The notes: generated from the sequence alone by a model not told the origin. A DNA stretch of 17,433 nucleotides from Eubacteriales bacterium (GCA_030528965.1 JAUMXS010000015.1:1-17433), one strand, 5' to 3'. Counted from the first letter of the stretch, positions 6,603 to 14,199 are shown. Numbers and translations are program-made.

Positions 6603-8996
6603 ATGTCGAATGAAGCAGAGGGCTTCCGCCCCGGCGTAAGAAAGCTGGCCACGGCTTGCCTGGGCTTTTCCGGGAGTTTGTTTTTTGCTGTTTATCTGCT
6701 GCCTGCCGGCTGGATGCTTTGGTGCGGTGCGGCATTTTTATGTTTTGGAGCGGCATTTCGGGCTTTGCCGCAGGGGAATCTGCGAACCCGGGCGCTTTTG
6801 TTTGCTTTTGGTGCTGCAGCAGGAATGCTGTGGTGCTTCTGCCATATGAAGCTGACGGTCGAACCGGCGGAGAGTGCCGTGGGGCAGGAATTGAATGTCC
6901 GGGCCCGGGCGCTCGATTATCCACGCCGCTATGACGACGGGTATGCCTCCGTGTATATCCGCATGGAACTGCCCGACGGAGGGCCTGCAGTACGGGCACA
7001 GCTTTCTGATTACGAAGGATGTCTTCCGGAGCTTGTACCCGGAGATGAATTCGACGTAAACGTGCAGGTGCGGTCGGCTTCTCTGCGTTATGGGACAGAG
7101 ACGATGCAGTATACCTCCCGCGGAGTGTTTCTGCGCTGCACGATGCTGGATGACACCGCGCCTGAGGTAACGGGCCGCTGGAAATGGTCTTTCATATATC
7201 TGCCGGCTAAACTGGCACAGGCGGTTCGTGAGAAAACGACGGAGCTGTTTCCGGCAGATGCCGCAGGCTTCATGCGTGCATTGCTGATCGGCGATAAATC
7301 GGAACTCTATCAGGATTACGACCTGCATTATGCCATGGGAAGGGCCGGACTGCTGCACGTCGTGGCAGTCTCCGGAATGCATATTTCTTTTATCGTGGGC
7401 GTGGTGAAGTTCCTGATTCCGAACTATCGGCAGAAGATGTTTCTTATCATCGCATTGCTGGCGCTCTTTGTTCCGATGACCGGCGGTTCTCCCTCGGTGA
7501 TTCGTGCGGCATTTATGAATCTCTGTGTATTGATTGCGCCCATGCTGAAAAGGGATGAGGACACGCTGACCTCGCTGATGCTGATTCTGTCGGTCATCCT
7601 GCTTTTCAATCCCTCGTCTGCAGGCAATGTGGGCCTGCAGCTCTCCTTTGCATCGATGGCAGGAATTGCCCTGTTCTCACCGCGAATCTATACTGCGGCT
7701 TTCGCGCGGGTCGATACATATGCTGCAAAAGAACGGCGCCTGATTCGGCGCATCGCGGCTTCGATCATAGGAACCGCGGCCACCACGCTCGGGGTATTGG
7801 CATTGACTATGCCGCTTGCTGCCCTGTACTTCGGGATCGTTTCAATCATATCTCCGCTGACCAATCTGTTGTGCCTGTGGCTTGTGTCCCTGCTCTTTAC
7901 CGGCGGTTGGTTTGCCGTGCTGCTGAGCTTCGTGTCGGCGATGATCGCAGCTGTTCCGGTCTGGTGCCTGAGCTGGGGCGTGAGACTTCTGCGGGGCATT
8001 GTTTGTTCGCTGGCTTCGATCCCGTATGCCGCAGTATATACTTCAAACGCAATTTTTGTCCTGTGGCTTGGGTTCGTCTATGCGTTGATCGTCGTTACAT
8101 GGGTCCAGCGCGACCGGGAACTTGGTTATCGCCCTTCAGGACCGGCCGCTTTGGCGATCTTTTGCCTTTGTGCAGCGATCCTTTTTACGCGCTGGACGAA
8201 TGATCGTACAGGGCCTACACTTGAGGTACTCAATGTCGGGCAGGGGGCCTGCTCTTTGCTTCGGGACGGGTCTGCCGTTGTCATGGTGGACTGCGGTGGG
8301 CAATACGCCGACAACTATGCGGGCGACGTGGCTGCGCAGTATCTGCTGGGCCGCTGCATTCTGCGTGTCGATGCACTGATGCTGACGCATTTGGATGACG
8401 ACCATGTCAACGGTGTACAGCGGCTTCTCAGTCAGGTGAGGGTCACGCGCATATTTCTTCCGTATGCGGAGGCTTGTGATGAAGAGAATCTGCCATCGAT
8501 TCGGATGGCGGCAGAAGAACATGGTACGGAACTGGTGTTTCTCTCGGAGGACACCGAGATGCGTTTCGACGATATTGTGATGCGCGCATATGTGTCTGGC
8601 CCGGGCAGAAAAGACAACGATTTGGGCATGGTTATTTGGGGCAGCGCAGCCGGAGCGGACATTCTGTTTATGGGTGATGTGGGCACAGAGAGGGAGAGAC
8701 AGTTTCTTGCGGATGCCGGTTTTCCCAACATGGAGATTCTGCTTGTGGGGCATCATGGGTCCAAATACTCCACGGGGGAACATCTGCTGGAGGCTGCCCG
8801 CCCGGAACTGGCGGTGATATCAGTCGGCTGGAATCCCTACGGTCATCCGACGGAGGAAACGCTGGCCAGATTGGAAGCATATGATGCGGAAGTCCTGCGC
8901 ACGGACTTGCTGGGGAATATCAGGATCAGATTGGAGGAAAAAAGCGATGGCACGCAGTCAGACGGACGCACTGGACTACAAAGTCCTGCAGCGTGA
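6603..8996 (+). CDS. comEC: ComEC/Rec2 DNA-internalisation channel protein
   Basis: At 797 residues this has the usual full-length ComEC order. An N-terminal membrane anchor and DUF4131-like region (1-190) comes first, then the Competence domain with many membrane helices and the AVSGMHISFIVG signature (about 250-500). The C-terminal metallo-beta-lactamase-like domain has THLDDDHVNG (His596, Asp598, Asp600, His601), a GDVG loop and VGHHGSK (His717, His718). Active-site residues look intact. ComEC forms the membrane channel for single-stranded DNA in transformation, and its MBL domain is thought to degrade the non-transported strand. The Shine-Dalgarno at ATG 6603 is weak (GAGAG), so initiation may be poor. 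It is first in an operon with holA and rnmV; no other competence gene is in view. Confidence 0.93.
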   Translation: MSNEAEGFRPGVRKLATACLGFSGSLFFAVYLLPAGWMLWCGAAFLCFGAAFRALPQGNLRTRALLFAFGAAAGMLWCFCHMKLTVEPAESAVGQELNVRARALDYPRRYDDGYASVYIRMELPDGGPAVRAQLSDYEGCLPELVPGDEFDVNVQVRSASLRYGTETMQYTSRGVFLRCTMLDDTAPEVTGRWKWSFIYLPAKLAQAVREKTTELFPADAAGFMRALLIGDKSELYQDYDLHYAMGRAGLLHVVAVSGMHISFIVGVVKFLIPNYRQKMFLIIALLALFVPMTGGSPSVIRAAFMNLCVLIAPMLKRDEDTLTSLMLILSVILLFNPSSAGNVGLQLSFASMAGIALFSPRIYTAAFARVDTYAAKERRLIRRIAASIIGTAATTLGVLALTMPLAALYFGIVSIISPLTNLLCLWLVSLLFTGGWFAVLLSFVSAMIAAVPVWCLSWGVRLLRGIVCSLASIPYAAVYTSNAIFVLWLGFVYALIVVTWVQRDRELGYRPSGPAALAIFCLCAAILFTRWTNDRTGPTLEVLNVGQGACSLLRDGSAVVMVDCGGQYADNYAGDVAAQYLLGRCILRVDALMLTHLDDDHVNGVQRLLSQVRVTRIFLPYAEACDEENLPSIRMAAEEHGTELVFLSEDTEMRFDDIVMRAYVSGPGRKDNDLGMVIWGSAAGADILFMGDVGTERERQFLADAGFPNMEILLVGHHGSKYSTGEHLLEAARPELAVISVGWNPYGHPTEETLARLEAYDAEVLRTDLLGNIRIRLEEKSDGTQSDGRTGLQSPAA

Positions 8997-9987
8997 GCTG
9001 AAGGAAAAAGGGCCGGGGCCTTTATATCTGTTCTGGGGCGAAGAGGACTATCTGCGGGATACCTTCGTGGCAGAACTGCGTGCGGCTTGTCTGGAGGAAG
9101 GCTGGGAAGAGTTCGACGCGAAGCGTCTGGATGGCCGTCAGTTGGATTTGGACATGCTCTCAGACGCATTGGATGCGCTTCCTTTCTCCGGCGGGCGTGT
9201 GTTTGTGGAGCTGCGGGATTTCGATCCGGGACAGTGCCGTGCGGATACGGCTCAGCGCATGATGACGCTCCTGTCCAACATTCCCGAATGGTGCACACTG
9301 GTGATCACTCTGCCCACCGGGCAGGCGCCGGACGGACGGCTGGCACTGGTGAAGCATTGCAAAAAAATCGGACGTGCAGTGGAATTCACGACGCAGCCGC
9401 AGGATAAACTGCTCCCCTGGATCGCCCGACGCTTTTCCGGACTGGGGAAACGTATCGGTCGTGTGGAGGCCGAGAGGCTCATATTCCTGTCGGGAGACTT
9501 GATGAACCGTCTGATCCCGGAGATCGAGAAGATCGCCGCATATTCTTCCGGGGAATATATTACGGTGAAAGATATTGAAGCGGTGGCGCATCGTATTCCG
9601 GAGGCCGATGTGTTCGAGATGTGTGACTGCCTGTCCCGCCGGGATATCGAGGGAGCTGTACTTCGCATGGCCGAACTGCTTTCCACAAAAGAAAGCCCGA
9701 TAGCCATACTGGCTGTTTTGGGCGGCCAGATGCGTCGCCTGTATGCGGCAAGGCTGGCTCAGGAACAGAAACTCGGCGCAGAGTTTGTGAAGGAAGTCTG
9801 TGCGCTGCGTTTTGATTTTATAGCAAAGAAACTGATGGACAGTGCGCGGCGTTTCACAACGGAACAGCTTGCGGACGCGGTGGCGCTTTGTGCGGAAATG
9901 GATTACAGAATGAAAAGCTCCTCGCAGGATGACGAAGAGCTTTTGAAAGAATTGCTTCTGCGCCTCGCAGTGGGAGGAGCGGCATGA
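8947..9987 (+). CDS. holA: DNA polymerase III subunit delta
   Basis: This 346-residue protein starts with the typical delta-subunit N-terminus (LYLFWGEEDYLRDTF, about 21-35). It has the AAA+-like body and ends with the family's C-terminal collar features (SPIAILAVLGGQMRRLYAARLA, near 255-275, and the C-terminal SSSQDDEELLKELLLRLA). Delta opens the beta clamp within the clamp loader of the replicative polymerase. The chosen start is ATG 8947, behind GGAGGAAAA, rather than the in-frame ATG at 8881, which lies deep in comEC. This still overlaps comEC by 50 bases, so expression is coupled to it. A comEC-holA pair is a common arrangement in Firmicutes. Confidence 0.93.
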   Translation: MARSQTDALDYKVLQRELKEKGPGPLYLFWGEEDYLRDTFVAELRAACLEEGWEEFDAKRLDGRQLDLDMLSDALDALPFSGGRVFVELRDFDPGQCRADTAQRMMTLLSNIPEWCTLVITLPTGQAPDGRLALVKHCKKIGRAVEFTTQPQDKLLPWIARRFSGLGKRIGRVEAERLIFLSGDLMNRLIPEIEKIAAYSSGEYITVKDIEAVAHRIPEADVFEMCDCLSRRDIEGAVLRMAELLSTKESPIAILAVLGGQMRRLYAARLAQEQKLGAEFVKEVCALRFDFIAKKLMDSARRFTTEQLADAVALCAEMDYRMKSSSQDDEELLKELLLRLAVGGAA

Positions 9988-10634
9988 TGAGACAACGTCC
10001 CCGTATCCGCGAGGTGATCGTGGTGGAAGGAAAATACGATAAAAACACGCTCCTGCAGGTCGTGGATGCGACAGTGCTGGAGACAAACGGATTTGGGATT
10101 TTCCGCGATACGGAGAAACAGCAGTTGCTGCGGTGTATGGCCGAGGCACGGGGATTGATCCTGTTGACGGATCCTGACGGAGCCGGATTTCTCATCCGGG
10201 GCCATTTGAAAAGTATCCTTCCGCGAATTGGGGTAAAGCATGCCTATATTCCGGATCTGTACGGACGCGAACGGAGAAAAACCGCTCCTTCCCGTGAGGG
10301 GAAACTGGGCGTAGAGGGCATGACTCCGGAAATCCTGTTCCGGGCACTTCGGAACGCCGGAGCTACGTTCGAGAACGAAGAGACCGGGGAAGAGCGGGAG
10401 AAAATCACAAAGACCGATTTGTATTTTGCCGGACTTTCCGGACGGGCCGAGGCGGCATCGCGCAGGTCGTTGCTCCTGCGGACATTGGATCTTCCGGAAC
10501 GTTTGTCTCCCAATGTGCTTCCGGAGGTACTTAGTACGATCCTGACAAAAGAGGAATTCAAAGCCTTAACCGAGCGACTTTTCCTCCAGAATAACGCTGG
10601 CGAAGGATGCCAGAATGAGGAGTCCGACCGGTGA
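9984..10634 (+). CDS. rnmV: Ribonuclease M5 (5S rRNA maturation), TOPRIM protein
   Basis: This 216-residue protein has an N-terminal TOPRIM domain with the catalytic Glu in VVEGKYDKNTL (Glu15), ETNGFGI and the metal-binding TDPDGAG, as in RNase M5. The conserved tail region with LGVEGMTPE and a DUF4093-like C-terminal segment follow. The enzyme trims precursor 5S rRNA, in Bacillus together with ribosomal protein L18. ATG 9984 overlaps the holA stop (ATGA), with GGAGGAG just upstream; a second ATG at 9987 is equally possible. It is last of three co-transcribed genes. The final 20 or so residues after EEFKALTERLF are not family-like and overlap a convergent ORF on the other strand, so the tail may be dispensable. 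Confidence 0.85.
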   Translation: MMRQRPRIREVIVVEGKYDKNTLLQVVDATVLETNGFGIFRDTEKQQLLRCMAEARGLILLTDPDGAGFLIRGHLKSILPRIGVKHAYIPDLYGRERRKTAPSREGKLGVEGMTPEILFRALRNAGATFENEETGEEREKITKTDLYFAGLSGRAEAASRRSLLLRTLDLPERLSPNVLPEVLSTILTKEEFKALTERLFLQNNAGEGCQNEESDR

Positions 10635-10814
10635 ATTGGCCAGTTCCATGGCGGTACGATAAAGCGCGTAATTCTGGGAAGTAAAGGGCCCGCTATGTAT
10701 GATAAGCGCCAAAGAACATAGCTCCATGGCGCAGCTTAATCGCAGCGTACCCAAAATGGCCTGAAAAGCGGCGTCACACATGACATCCAGTCTATGAAGA
10801 AGTTTTCGAAGCAA
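10566..10814 (-). CDS. Small hydrophobic protein converging on rnmV, unidentified
   Basis: This 82-residue frame opens at TTG 10814, with AGGGGTGA seven bases upstream, a good site that supports reality. It has a basic N-terminus (LRKLLHRLD) and two hydrophobic stretches (about 17-40 and 58-75: VGLLILASFASVIL) ending in a charged tail, so it looks like a small two-helix membrane protein. I do not recognise a family. It overlaps the 3' end of rnmV by 69 bases tail-to-tail. No clear promoter is seen upstream; TTGACA occurs on its strand at 10923-10918 but without a well-spaced -10. The DNA from 10815 to 10973 holds only this and the presumed host/prophage junction. Coding status is more likely than not. 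Confidence 0.5.
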   Translation of the reverse strand: MLRKLLHRLDVMCDAAFQAILGTLRLSCAMELCSLALIIHSGPFTSQNYALYRTAMELANSPVGLLILASFASVILEEKSLG

Positions 10815-10973
10815 GCAGCATCACCCCTGTGTCAGTGTATCGTATCCGCGGACCGGCAGCAAGGAACAAAATCCGGCTGCGGAGGAAGGAAAAGGCAAGT
10901 TTTTGTATCCGTGCAAATGTCAAGTAGTAAACCCGAATAAATCAGAAAAATTTTTTATGTTTCCCGTGAAGCA

Positions 10974-12005
10974 CTACGCGCAAGCTGCCAGGAACACGTC
11001 AAACAGTTCTGCGGAGGAGTGCCAGTCCAATATACGGCGCGGGTAGTTGTTGATCCAGTCTATTGCTTTCTGTATGCTGCGGGCAGATACCTTGCGGAAG
11101 TCGGTACCTTTGGGGAAAAACCATCGTATCATCTGGTTTTGTTTCTCGTTGCTGCCGCGCTCGCCTGGGTACCGGGGGTGGCAGTAGTACATGTGGGTGC
11201 GGCTGCCTCTGCCGGTGACGCTGCGTTCCATGCCGGTGCAGTCCATGAACTCGTGGCCGTTGTCCACGGTGATGCTCTGGAACACCTGCTTAAACCGGCG
11301 CACGCCGTACTTGCGCTCCAATCGGTCCAGCGCGTCAACGACGCTGGCGGCGGTCTGGTCCCGCATGGGGATAGCGATCTCCTGGCGGGTGACGCGCTCG
11401 GTCATAACAAGCAGCGTGCGCTTGCTGCCTTTCTTGCCCTCCACACAGTCCATTTCCCAATGTCCCGGCTCCTCCCGGTTGTTGATATGCTCCGGGCGGC
11501 GCTCTATGCTGTCGCCACGGCTGGCCCTGGAGGCCCGCTTCACCTTTTTGTAGGTGCGCTTCTTGCTGCCCTTGTACCGCAGCTGCTTGTTGGTCAGCGG
11601 CCACAGGTAGCCCTCGTCGATGTACTTATACACCGTCTGCCGGGTGAGGGTGACGGAGAATGTGGTTTCCGGGGTCTTGCCCAACAGAGCGCAGGCAGCA
11701 GAGGGAGAATAGCCCTTGGTGCCGATCATATCCACCAGCCATTCAGCCAGGGCGTGATCGTGGCCGATCTTCAAGGGCTTCTCCCTGTTCTTCCGGCCCT
11801 CCTCGCGCTTGGCCTCGCTCATTTCCGGGGCGTAAACGGTGACAGGCCGCAGCTCGCTGTCCAGGATCTCCACAGCGCCGCGCTTGATCTCGTCGTAGAT
11901 CGTGCTATGATGCACACCCAGCTTCCGGGCGATAGCCGGGGCCTTATAGCCCTGTTTGAGCATCTTCTCTATTGTGAGCTTATCATTCCAGGTCAAACGC
12001 GGCAT
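10974..12005 (-). CDS. IS30-family DDE transposase
   Basis: This 343-residue protein has an N-terminal helix-turn-helix (IARKLGVHHSTIYDEIKR, 25-42) and the IS30-type catalytic core: Asp186 in HWEMDCVEG, Asp248 in TVDNGHEF and Glu287 in GERGSNEKQNQ. Length and motifs are intact, so it should be active. IS30 enzymes cut and join element ends with short terminal inverted repeats. The start is ATG 12005, with GGAGGGGG upstream and a possible promoter at 12040-12069. I found no convincing terminal inverted repeats around it. It sits between the last host gene and phage-type genes, so it is either an IS copy at the junction or the prophage's own integration enzyme. The family call is firm; the role is open. 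Confidence 0.92.
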   Translation of the reverse strand: MPRLTWNDKLTIEKMLKQGYKAPAIARKLGVHHSTIYDEIKRGAVEILDSELRPVTVYAPEMSEAKREEGRKNREKPLKIGHDHALAEWLVDMIGTKGYSPSAACALLGKTPETTFSVTLTRQTVYKYIDEGYLWPLTNKQLRYKGSKKRTYKKVKRASRASRGDSIERRPEHINNREEPGHWEMDCVEGKKGSKRTLLVMTERVTRQEIAIPMRDQTAASVVDALDRLERKYGVRRFKQVFQSITVDNGHEFMDCTGMERSVTGRGSRTHMYYCHPRYPGERGSNEKQNQMIRWFFPKGTDFRKVSARSIQKAIDWINNYPRRILDWHSSAELFDVFLAACA

Positions 12006-12039
12006 AATGCCCCCTCCTTTTTATGCTTTTGGTGATTAA

Positions 12040-12069
12040 ATTTTACATAACATTTTGCCCCTCCGTCAA
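12040..12069 (-). promoter_or_regulatory. Possible promoter for the transposase gene
   Basis: On the minus strand TTGACG (12069-12064) and TAAAAT (12045-12040) are separated by 18 bases, about 35 bases upstream of ATG 12005. It is a plausible sigma-A promoter, with the XRE terminator lying just upstream of it. Confidence 0.45.
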
Positions 12070-12088
12070 TCCGGCAGGTATTGTGGGC

Positions 12089-12126
12089 AAAAAACACGAA
12101 ATCCCCCAACATATCGTTGGGGGATT
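12089..12126 (-). terminator. Rho-independent terminator after the XRE gene
   Basis: AATCCCCCAAC (12100-12110) pairs with GTTGGGGGATT (12116-12126) around ATATC. On the minus strand a run of six Ts (12094-12089) follows five bases beyond the stem. The stem overlaps the stop codon of the XRE gene (12125-12127). Confidence 0.8.
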
Positions 12127-12367
12127 ATTCTTTACCAAGCAGCCAGCCGGTGGATACGCCCAGAGCCTCCGCCAGGATCGGCAGCTCGAAGTCCGGCACC
12201 AGGCGCTTGCCGGTTTCTATTCTGCTCACGGCCATCTGCCCGATCTGGAGGCCCAGCAGCTGCAGCTTAACTGCCAGTGCGTCCTGGGACAGGCCCAGCC
12301 GGAGCCTGGCTTCCCGTACCCGCTCGCCGGACAGGTTGCACCTGCCGTCCGGGGTGTATATCCTCAT
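12125..12367 (-). CDS. XRE-family helix-turn-helix regulator, phage-repressor-like
   Basis: This 80-residue protein is almost entirely one Cro/C1-type HTH: VREARLRLGLSQDALAVKL (about 17-35) and the recognition region QMAVSRIETGKRLVPDFELPILAEALGVSTGWLLG. It binds DNA, probably as a dimer, and may control lysogeny or the neighbouring transposase and lysis genes. It lacks the C-terminal peptidase or dimerisation domain of CI-type repressors, so inactivation by self-cleavage is not expected. The start is ATG 12367, behind an AGGCGGTGAGG stretch. The 143 bases upstream contain nested inverted repeats that could be its operators. It has its own terminator, so it forms a separate unit from the lysis cassette. 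Confidence 0.85.
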   Translation of the reverse strand: MRIYTPDGRCNLSGERVREARLRLGLSQDALAVKLQLLGLQIGQMAVSRIETGKRLVPDFELPILAEALGVSTGWLLGKE

Positions 12368-12380
12368 AGCCTCACCGCCT

Positions 12381-12455
12381 TTTAATCATCTTTCACATAT
12401 TCCACGTTGACGATACCACGGAAGTGGTGGTATTCTTATAAAAAAGATGATTAAA
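12381..12455. repeat. Nested inverted repeats upstream of the XRE gene (candidate operators)
   Basis: A perfect 13-bp inverted repeat, TTTAATCATCTTT (12381-12393) and AAAGATGATTAAA (12443-12455), encloses a second dyad, ATACCAC (12413-12419) and GTGGTAT (12427-12433). CCAC-GGAA-GTGG is an alternative inner pairing. The set lies just upstream of the regulator start and downstream of the lysis terminator, a typical place for autoregulatory operators. Confidence 0.6.
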
Positions 12456-12471
12456 GCCGAAATAAAGCGGC

Positions 12472-12504
12472 AAAAAAGGAGAGGCAGGCAGCGCCCGCCC
12501 CTCC
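12472..12504 (-). terminator. Terminator of the lysis cassette
   Basis: On the minus strand GGAGGGGCGGGC (12504-12493) pairs with GCCTGCCTCTCC (12489-12478), using G-U pairs, around a three-base loop. Six Ts (12477-12472) follow. It begins seven bases after the endolysin stop codon. Confidence 0.8.
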
Positions 12505-12510
12505 CGGTGG

Positions 12511-13317
12511 TTACTTAACAAGGCCCAGCTTCTCGGCCAGGCGGCAGAGGAACACGATCATGTGCTCGCGGGTGGCGAAAGCCTTATACATCTTTCTGCC
12601 GGAGCCGTCGCCGTAGATGATGCCGTTTTCCTCGGCCCACTTGCGTTCTGCTTCGCTCCAGTCCGCAGGCTCCTCCTGTGCCTGGCGTGCAAGCCAGTCG
12701 GCCATGAGCTTATCAAACTGTTCCTGGGTCACTTCGCCGTTGCCTCCTTTCATGCGTGCCGCAACATCGGCTCTGAACGTGTCCATGTTGTAGTCCATAT
12801 CCAGCTGCGCCCACAGGTGATCCGGGTCGCCGTGATTGCTGGCGATACCCAGGGCGTGGCCCTCCGCGTGGCTGATAATATCCACTTTGGGGTTAAGGTT
12901 GTGGAAAGCGCAGAGCTGCGCGAACAGCTCCACGGCGTTGGCCGTCACCTTTTCCACATAGGCTACAGCTGCCGTGCGGTCGGAACAGGTGAAGTTTGCA
13001 CCGCCGGTGTACTTGATACAGGACGGCTCGCACATTTCAAAGCCCAGGTGCGTGTTGTTGCTCTTGCCGCCGCCGTGCCAGCCGCGCATAGCCTTGCCGG
13101 GCTGCTCCATGCAGGGCAGAGCAATAATGGTTTCGTTCTCGCCGATGAAGCCGTGGACGCAGGCGTTGTTGTAGCTCTCCTTGTTCCAGAGATTTACGAA
13201 AACGCGGGGGTTCGGCTGCGGGCAGCCGATACTATGCAGCATAAGGCCCTTAACCTGGATCGTCTGGCCCTTTTTGTAGCAGGGGTTCCGGGTGAAATAC
13301 TCGGTCACGATGCCCAT
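12511..13317 (-). CDS. Phage endolysin, N-acetylmuramoyl-L-alanine amidase
   Basis: This 268-residue protein has an amidase_2/PGRP-like catalytic domain (about 10-185). Zinc-ligand candidates are His28 in LMLHSIG and the histidines of SHAEGHALGIASNHGDPDHLW; the GFEMCEP region fits the same fold. It would cut the amide between muramic acid and L-Ala in the host wall at the end of phage growth. The C-terminus (about 220-266) holds one SLH-like repeat (WAEENGIIYGDGSG then TREHMIVFLCRLAE), a likely wall-binding module. There is no signal peptide, so release depends on the holin encoded just upstream. The start is ATG 13317, with AGGAGGAG eight bases upstream. It is last in a leftward lysis cassette with a strong terminator. 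Confidence 0.92.
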   Translation of the reverse strand: MGIVTEYFTRNPCYKKGQTIQVKGLMLHSIGCPQPNPRVFVNLWNKESYNNACVHGFIGENETIIALPCMEQPGKAMRGWHGGGKSNNTHLGFEMCEPSCIKYTGGANFTCSDRTAAVAYVEKVTANAVELFAQLCAFHNLNPKVDIISHAEGHALGIASNHGDPDHLWAQLDMDYNMDTFRADVAARMKGGNGEVTQEQFDKLMADWLARQAQEEPADWSEAERKWAEENGIIYGDGSGRKMYKAFATREHMIVFLCRLAEKLGLVK

Positions 13318-13320
13318 AGG

Positions 13321-13530
13321 TTACTCCTCCTTTTTGCCTACCGCGTCGCTGATCTTCTGCGTCTGGGTACCGAAGTAGAACGACACAACGATCAGGAAGA
13401 TGGTCATGAAGTCCTGGCCGGTAATATCGCCGCGCAGGCAAAGCACGGCGAAAATCGCTGTCAGGGCGATGGTAACAAGGCTCTTAACGGAGATCAGGGC
13501 TGCCAGCCGCTTGGAAAAGTTTTCGTTCAT
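13321..13530 (-). CDS. Phage holin
   Basis: The start is ATG 13530 behind GAGGAGG, giving 69 residues. It has two closely spaced hydrophobic segments (SLVTIALTAIFAVLCL, about 17-32, and DFMTIFLIVVSFYFGTQTQ, about 40-58) and a short charged tail (KISDAVGKKEE). The size, two-helix topology and place immediately before the amidase (3-base gap) make a holin the natural call. The FMTIFLIVVSFYFG stretch is like holins seen in clostridial prophages. It would open the cytoplasmic membrane to let the endolysin out. Confidence 0.8.
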   Translation of the reverse strand: MNENFSKRLAALISVKSLVTIALTAIFAVLCLRGDITGQDFMTIFLIVVSFYFGTQTQKISDAVGKKEE

Positions 13531-13544
13531 AGCGTGATACCTCC

Positions 13545-13805
13545 TCAATAATCTCTCTTTTGTTTCTTCTCCGGCCCATTGCTGGTGCCGAATACTACGC
13601 TGTCGTTATGCTCAAAGATGTTGCCCACCACTTTCAGGATGCTTACGCCCAAAATGGTTTCAATGGCCTGCTCGGACAGCTCCACTACGGGGAACACCTG
13701 GCCCAGGCGAACGGTGGCATAAAGGGCGATCAGATAGGAGATCGACACCCAGGCCAGCGCTGCCAGCTGCGTGGTGACGAACAGGAAGTGTGTAACTTTC
13801 TTCAC
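13545..13805 (-). CDS. Small phage membrane protein of the lysis cassette
   Basis: The start chosen is GTG 13805, with AGGAGG seven bases upstream, giving 86 residues beginning (M)KKVTHFLFV. A TTG at 13823 would overlap the ribosome site. Two hydrophobic stretches (about 7-32, VTTQLAALAWVSISYLIALY, and a weaker one near 50-65, ILGVSILKVVGNIF) surround a short polar loop, and the tail is charged (GPEKKQKRDY). I do not know its function; it may be an accessory holin, antiholin or structural-lysis link. It ends 14 bases before the holin start and 14 bases after the upstream gene's start of overlap, so it is co-translated with its neighbours. Confidence 0.7.
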   Translation of the reverse strand: MKKVTHFLFVTTQLAALAWVSISYLIALYATVRLGQVFPVVELSEQAIETILGVSILKVVGNIFEHNDSVVFGTSNGPEKKQKRDY

Positions 13806-13819
13806 GCCGTCGCCTCCTA

Positions 13820-14116
13820 TCAATGCTCATGGCCGCCATCTGTTTCCAGGCGATCAATGCGGTGGTGGGCCTGCTTTGCGCTGCTCTCAACGGCAGACAG
13901 ACGGGAATACACTTCGGTATTCACCTTGCGCTGCTCCCGGTTTTCGGCTTTCAGGTCGTCAATGCCGCCCTTGATATAGCCTAATTCCGTCAGGACAACG
14001 CCGGTTTGCTGCCCCTCGTTCTTGTCGTCCTTGGTTTTGTTTCGTGAAAACGCGACGTAGGAAAGCGTCGCGCCCAGAACGGTACACACGATCCCAACAA
14101 CGATATTCCACTCCAT
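13820..14116 (-). CDS. XhlA-like phage protein: membrane anchor plus coiled coil
   Basis: From ATG 14116 (an AGGTGAT site precedes it) this is 98 residues. A single N-terminal membrane helix (MEWNIVVGIVCTVLGATLSYVAF) is followed by a polar, heptad-like region (LKAENREQRKVNTEV then LSAVESSAKQAHHRIDRLE, about 50-92). The membrane-plus-coil layout and its place first in the lysis cassette recall the XhlA/hemolysin-associated group of phage lysis proteins, though here the helix is N-terminal. A GTG at 14125 would add three residues. The gene diverges from the 14200 gene across 83 bases. Confidence 0.65.
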   Translation of the reverse strand: MEWNIVVGIVCTVLGATLSYVAFSRNKTKDDKNEGQQTGVVLTELGYIKGGIDDLKAENREQRKVNTEVYSRLSAVESSAKQAHHRIDRLETDGGHEH

Positions 14117-14199
14117 TGGTATCACCTGCCTTTCTTACAAAGCATATCAGAGGCCGCCCGGCGGTTTCACCCCATAAAGCCACAAATAGGAGGGTTTTT

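Noticed and set aside
10848-10883. Imperfect GC-rich hairpin after rnmV
   Set aside because: The stem needs a bulge and no T-run follows on either strand, so it is not called a terminator.
11019-12035. 338-codon plus-strand open frame opposite the transposase
   Set aside because: The DDE motifs and HTH are on the minus strand; the plus frame is an Ala/Val/Leu-rich shadow.
10921-12057. Terminal inverted repeats for an IS copy, 10921-10944 against 12033-12057
   Set aside because: Only about half of the positions agree even with a gap, which is not enough to define IS ends.
12562-13551. 329-codon plus-strand open frame opposite the endolysin and holin
   Set aside because: It spans several real minus-strand genes with individual ribosome sites and has no recognisable motif.
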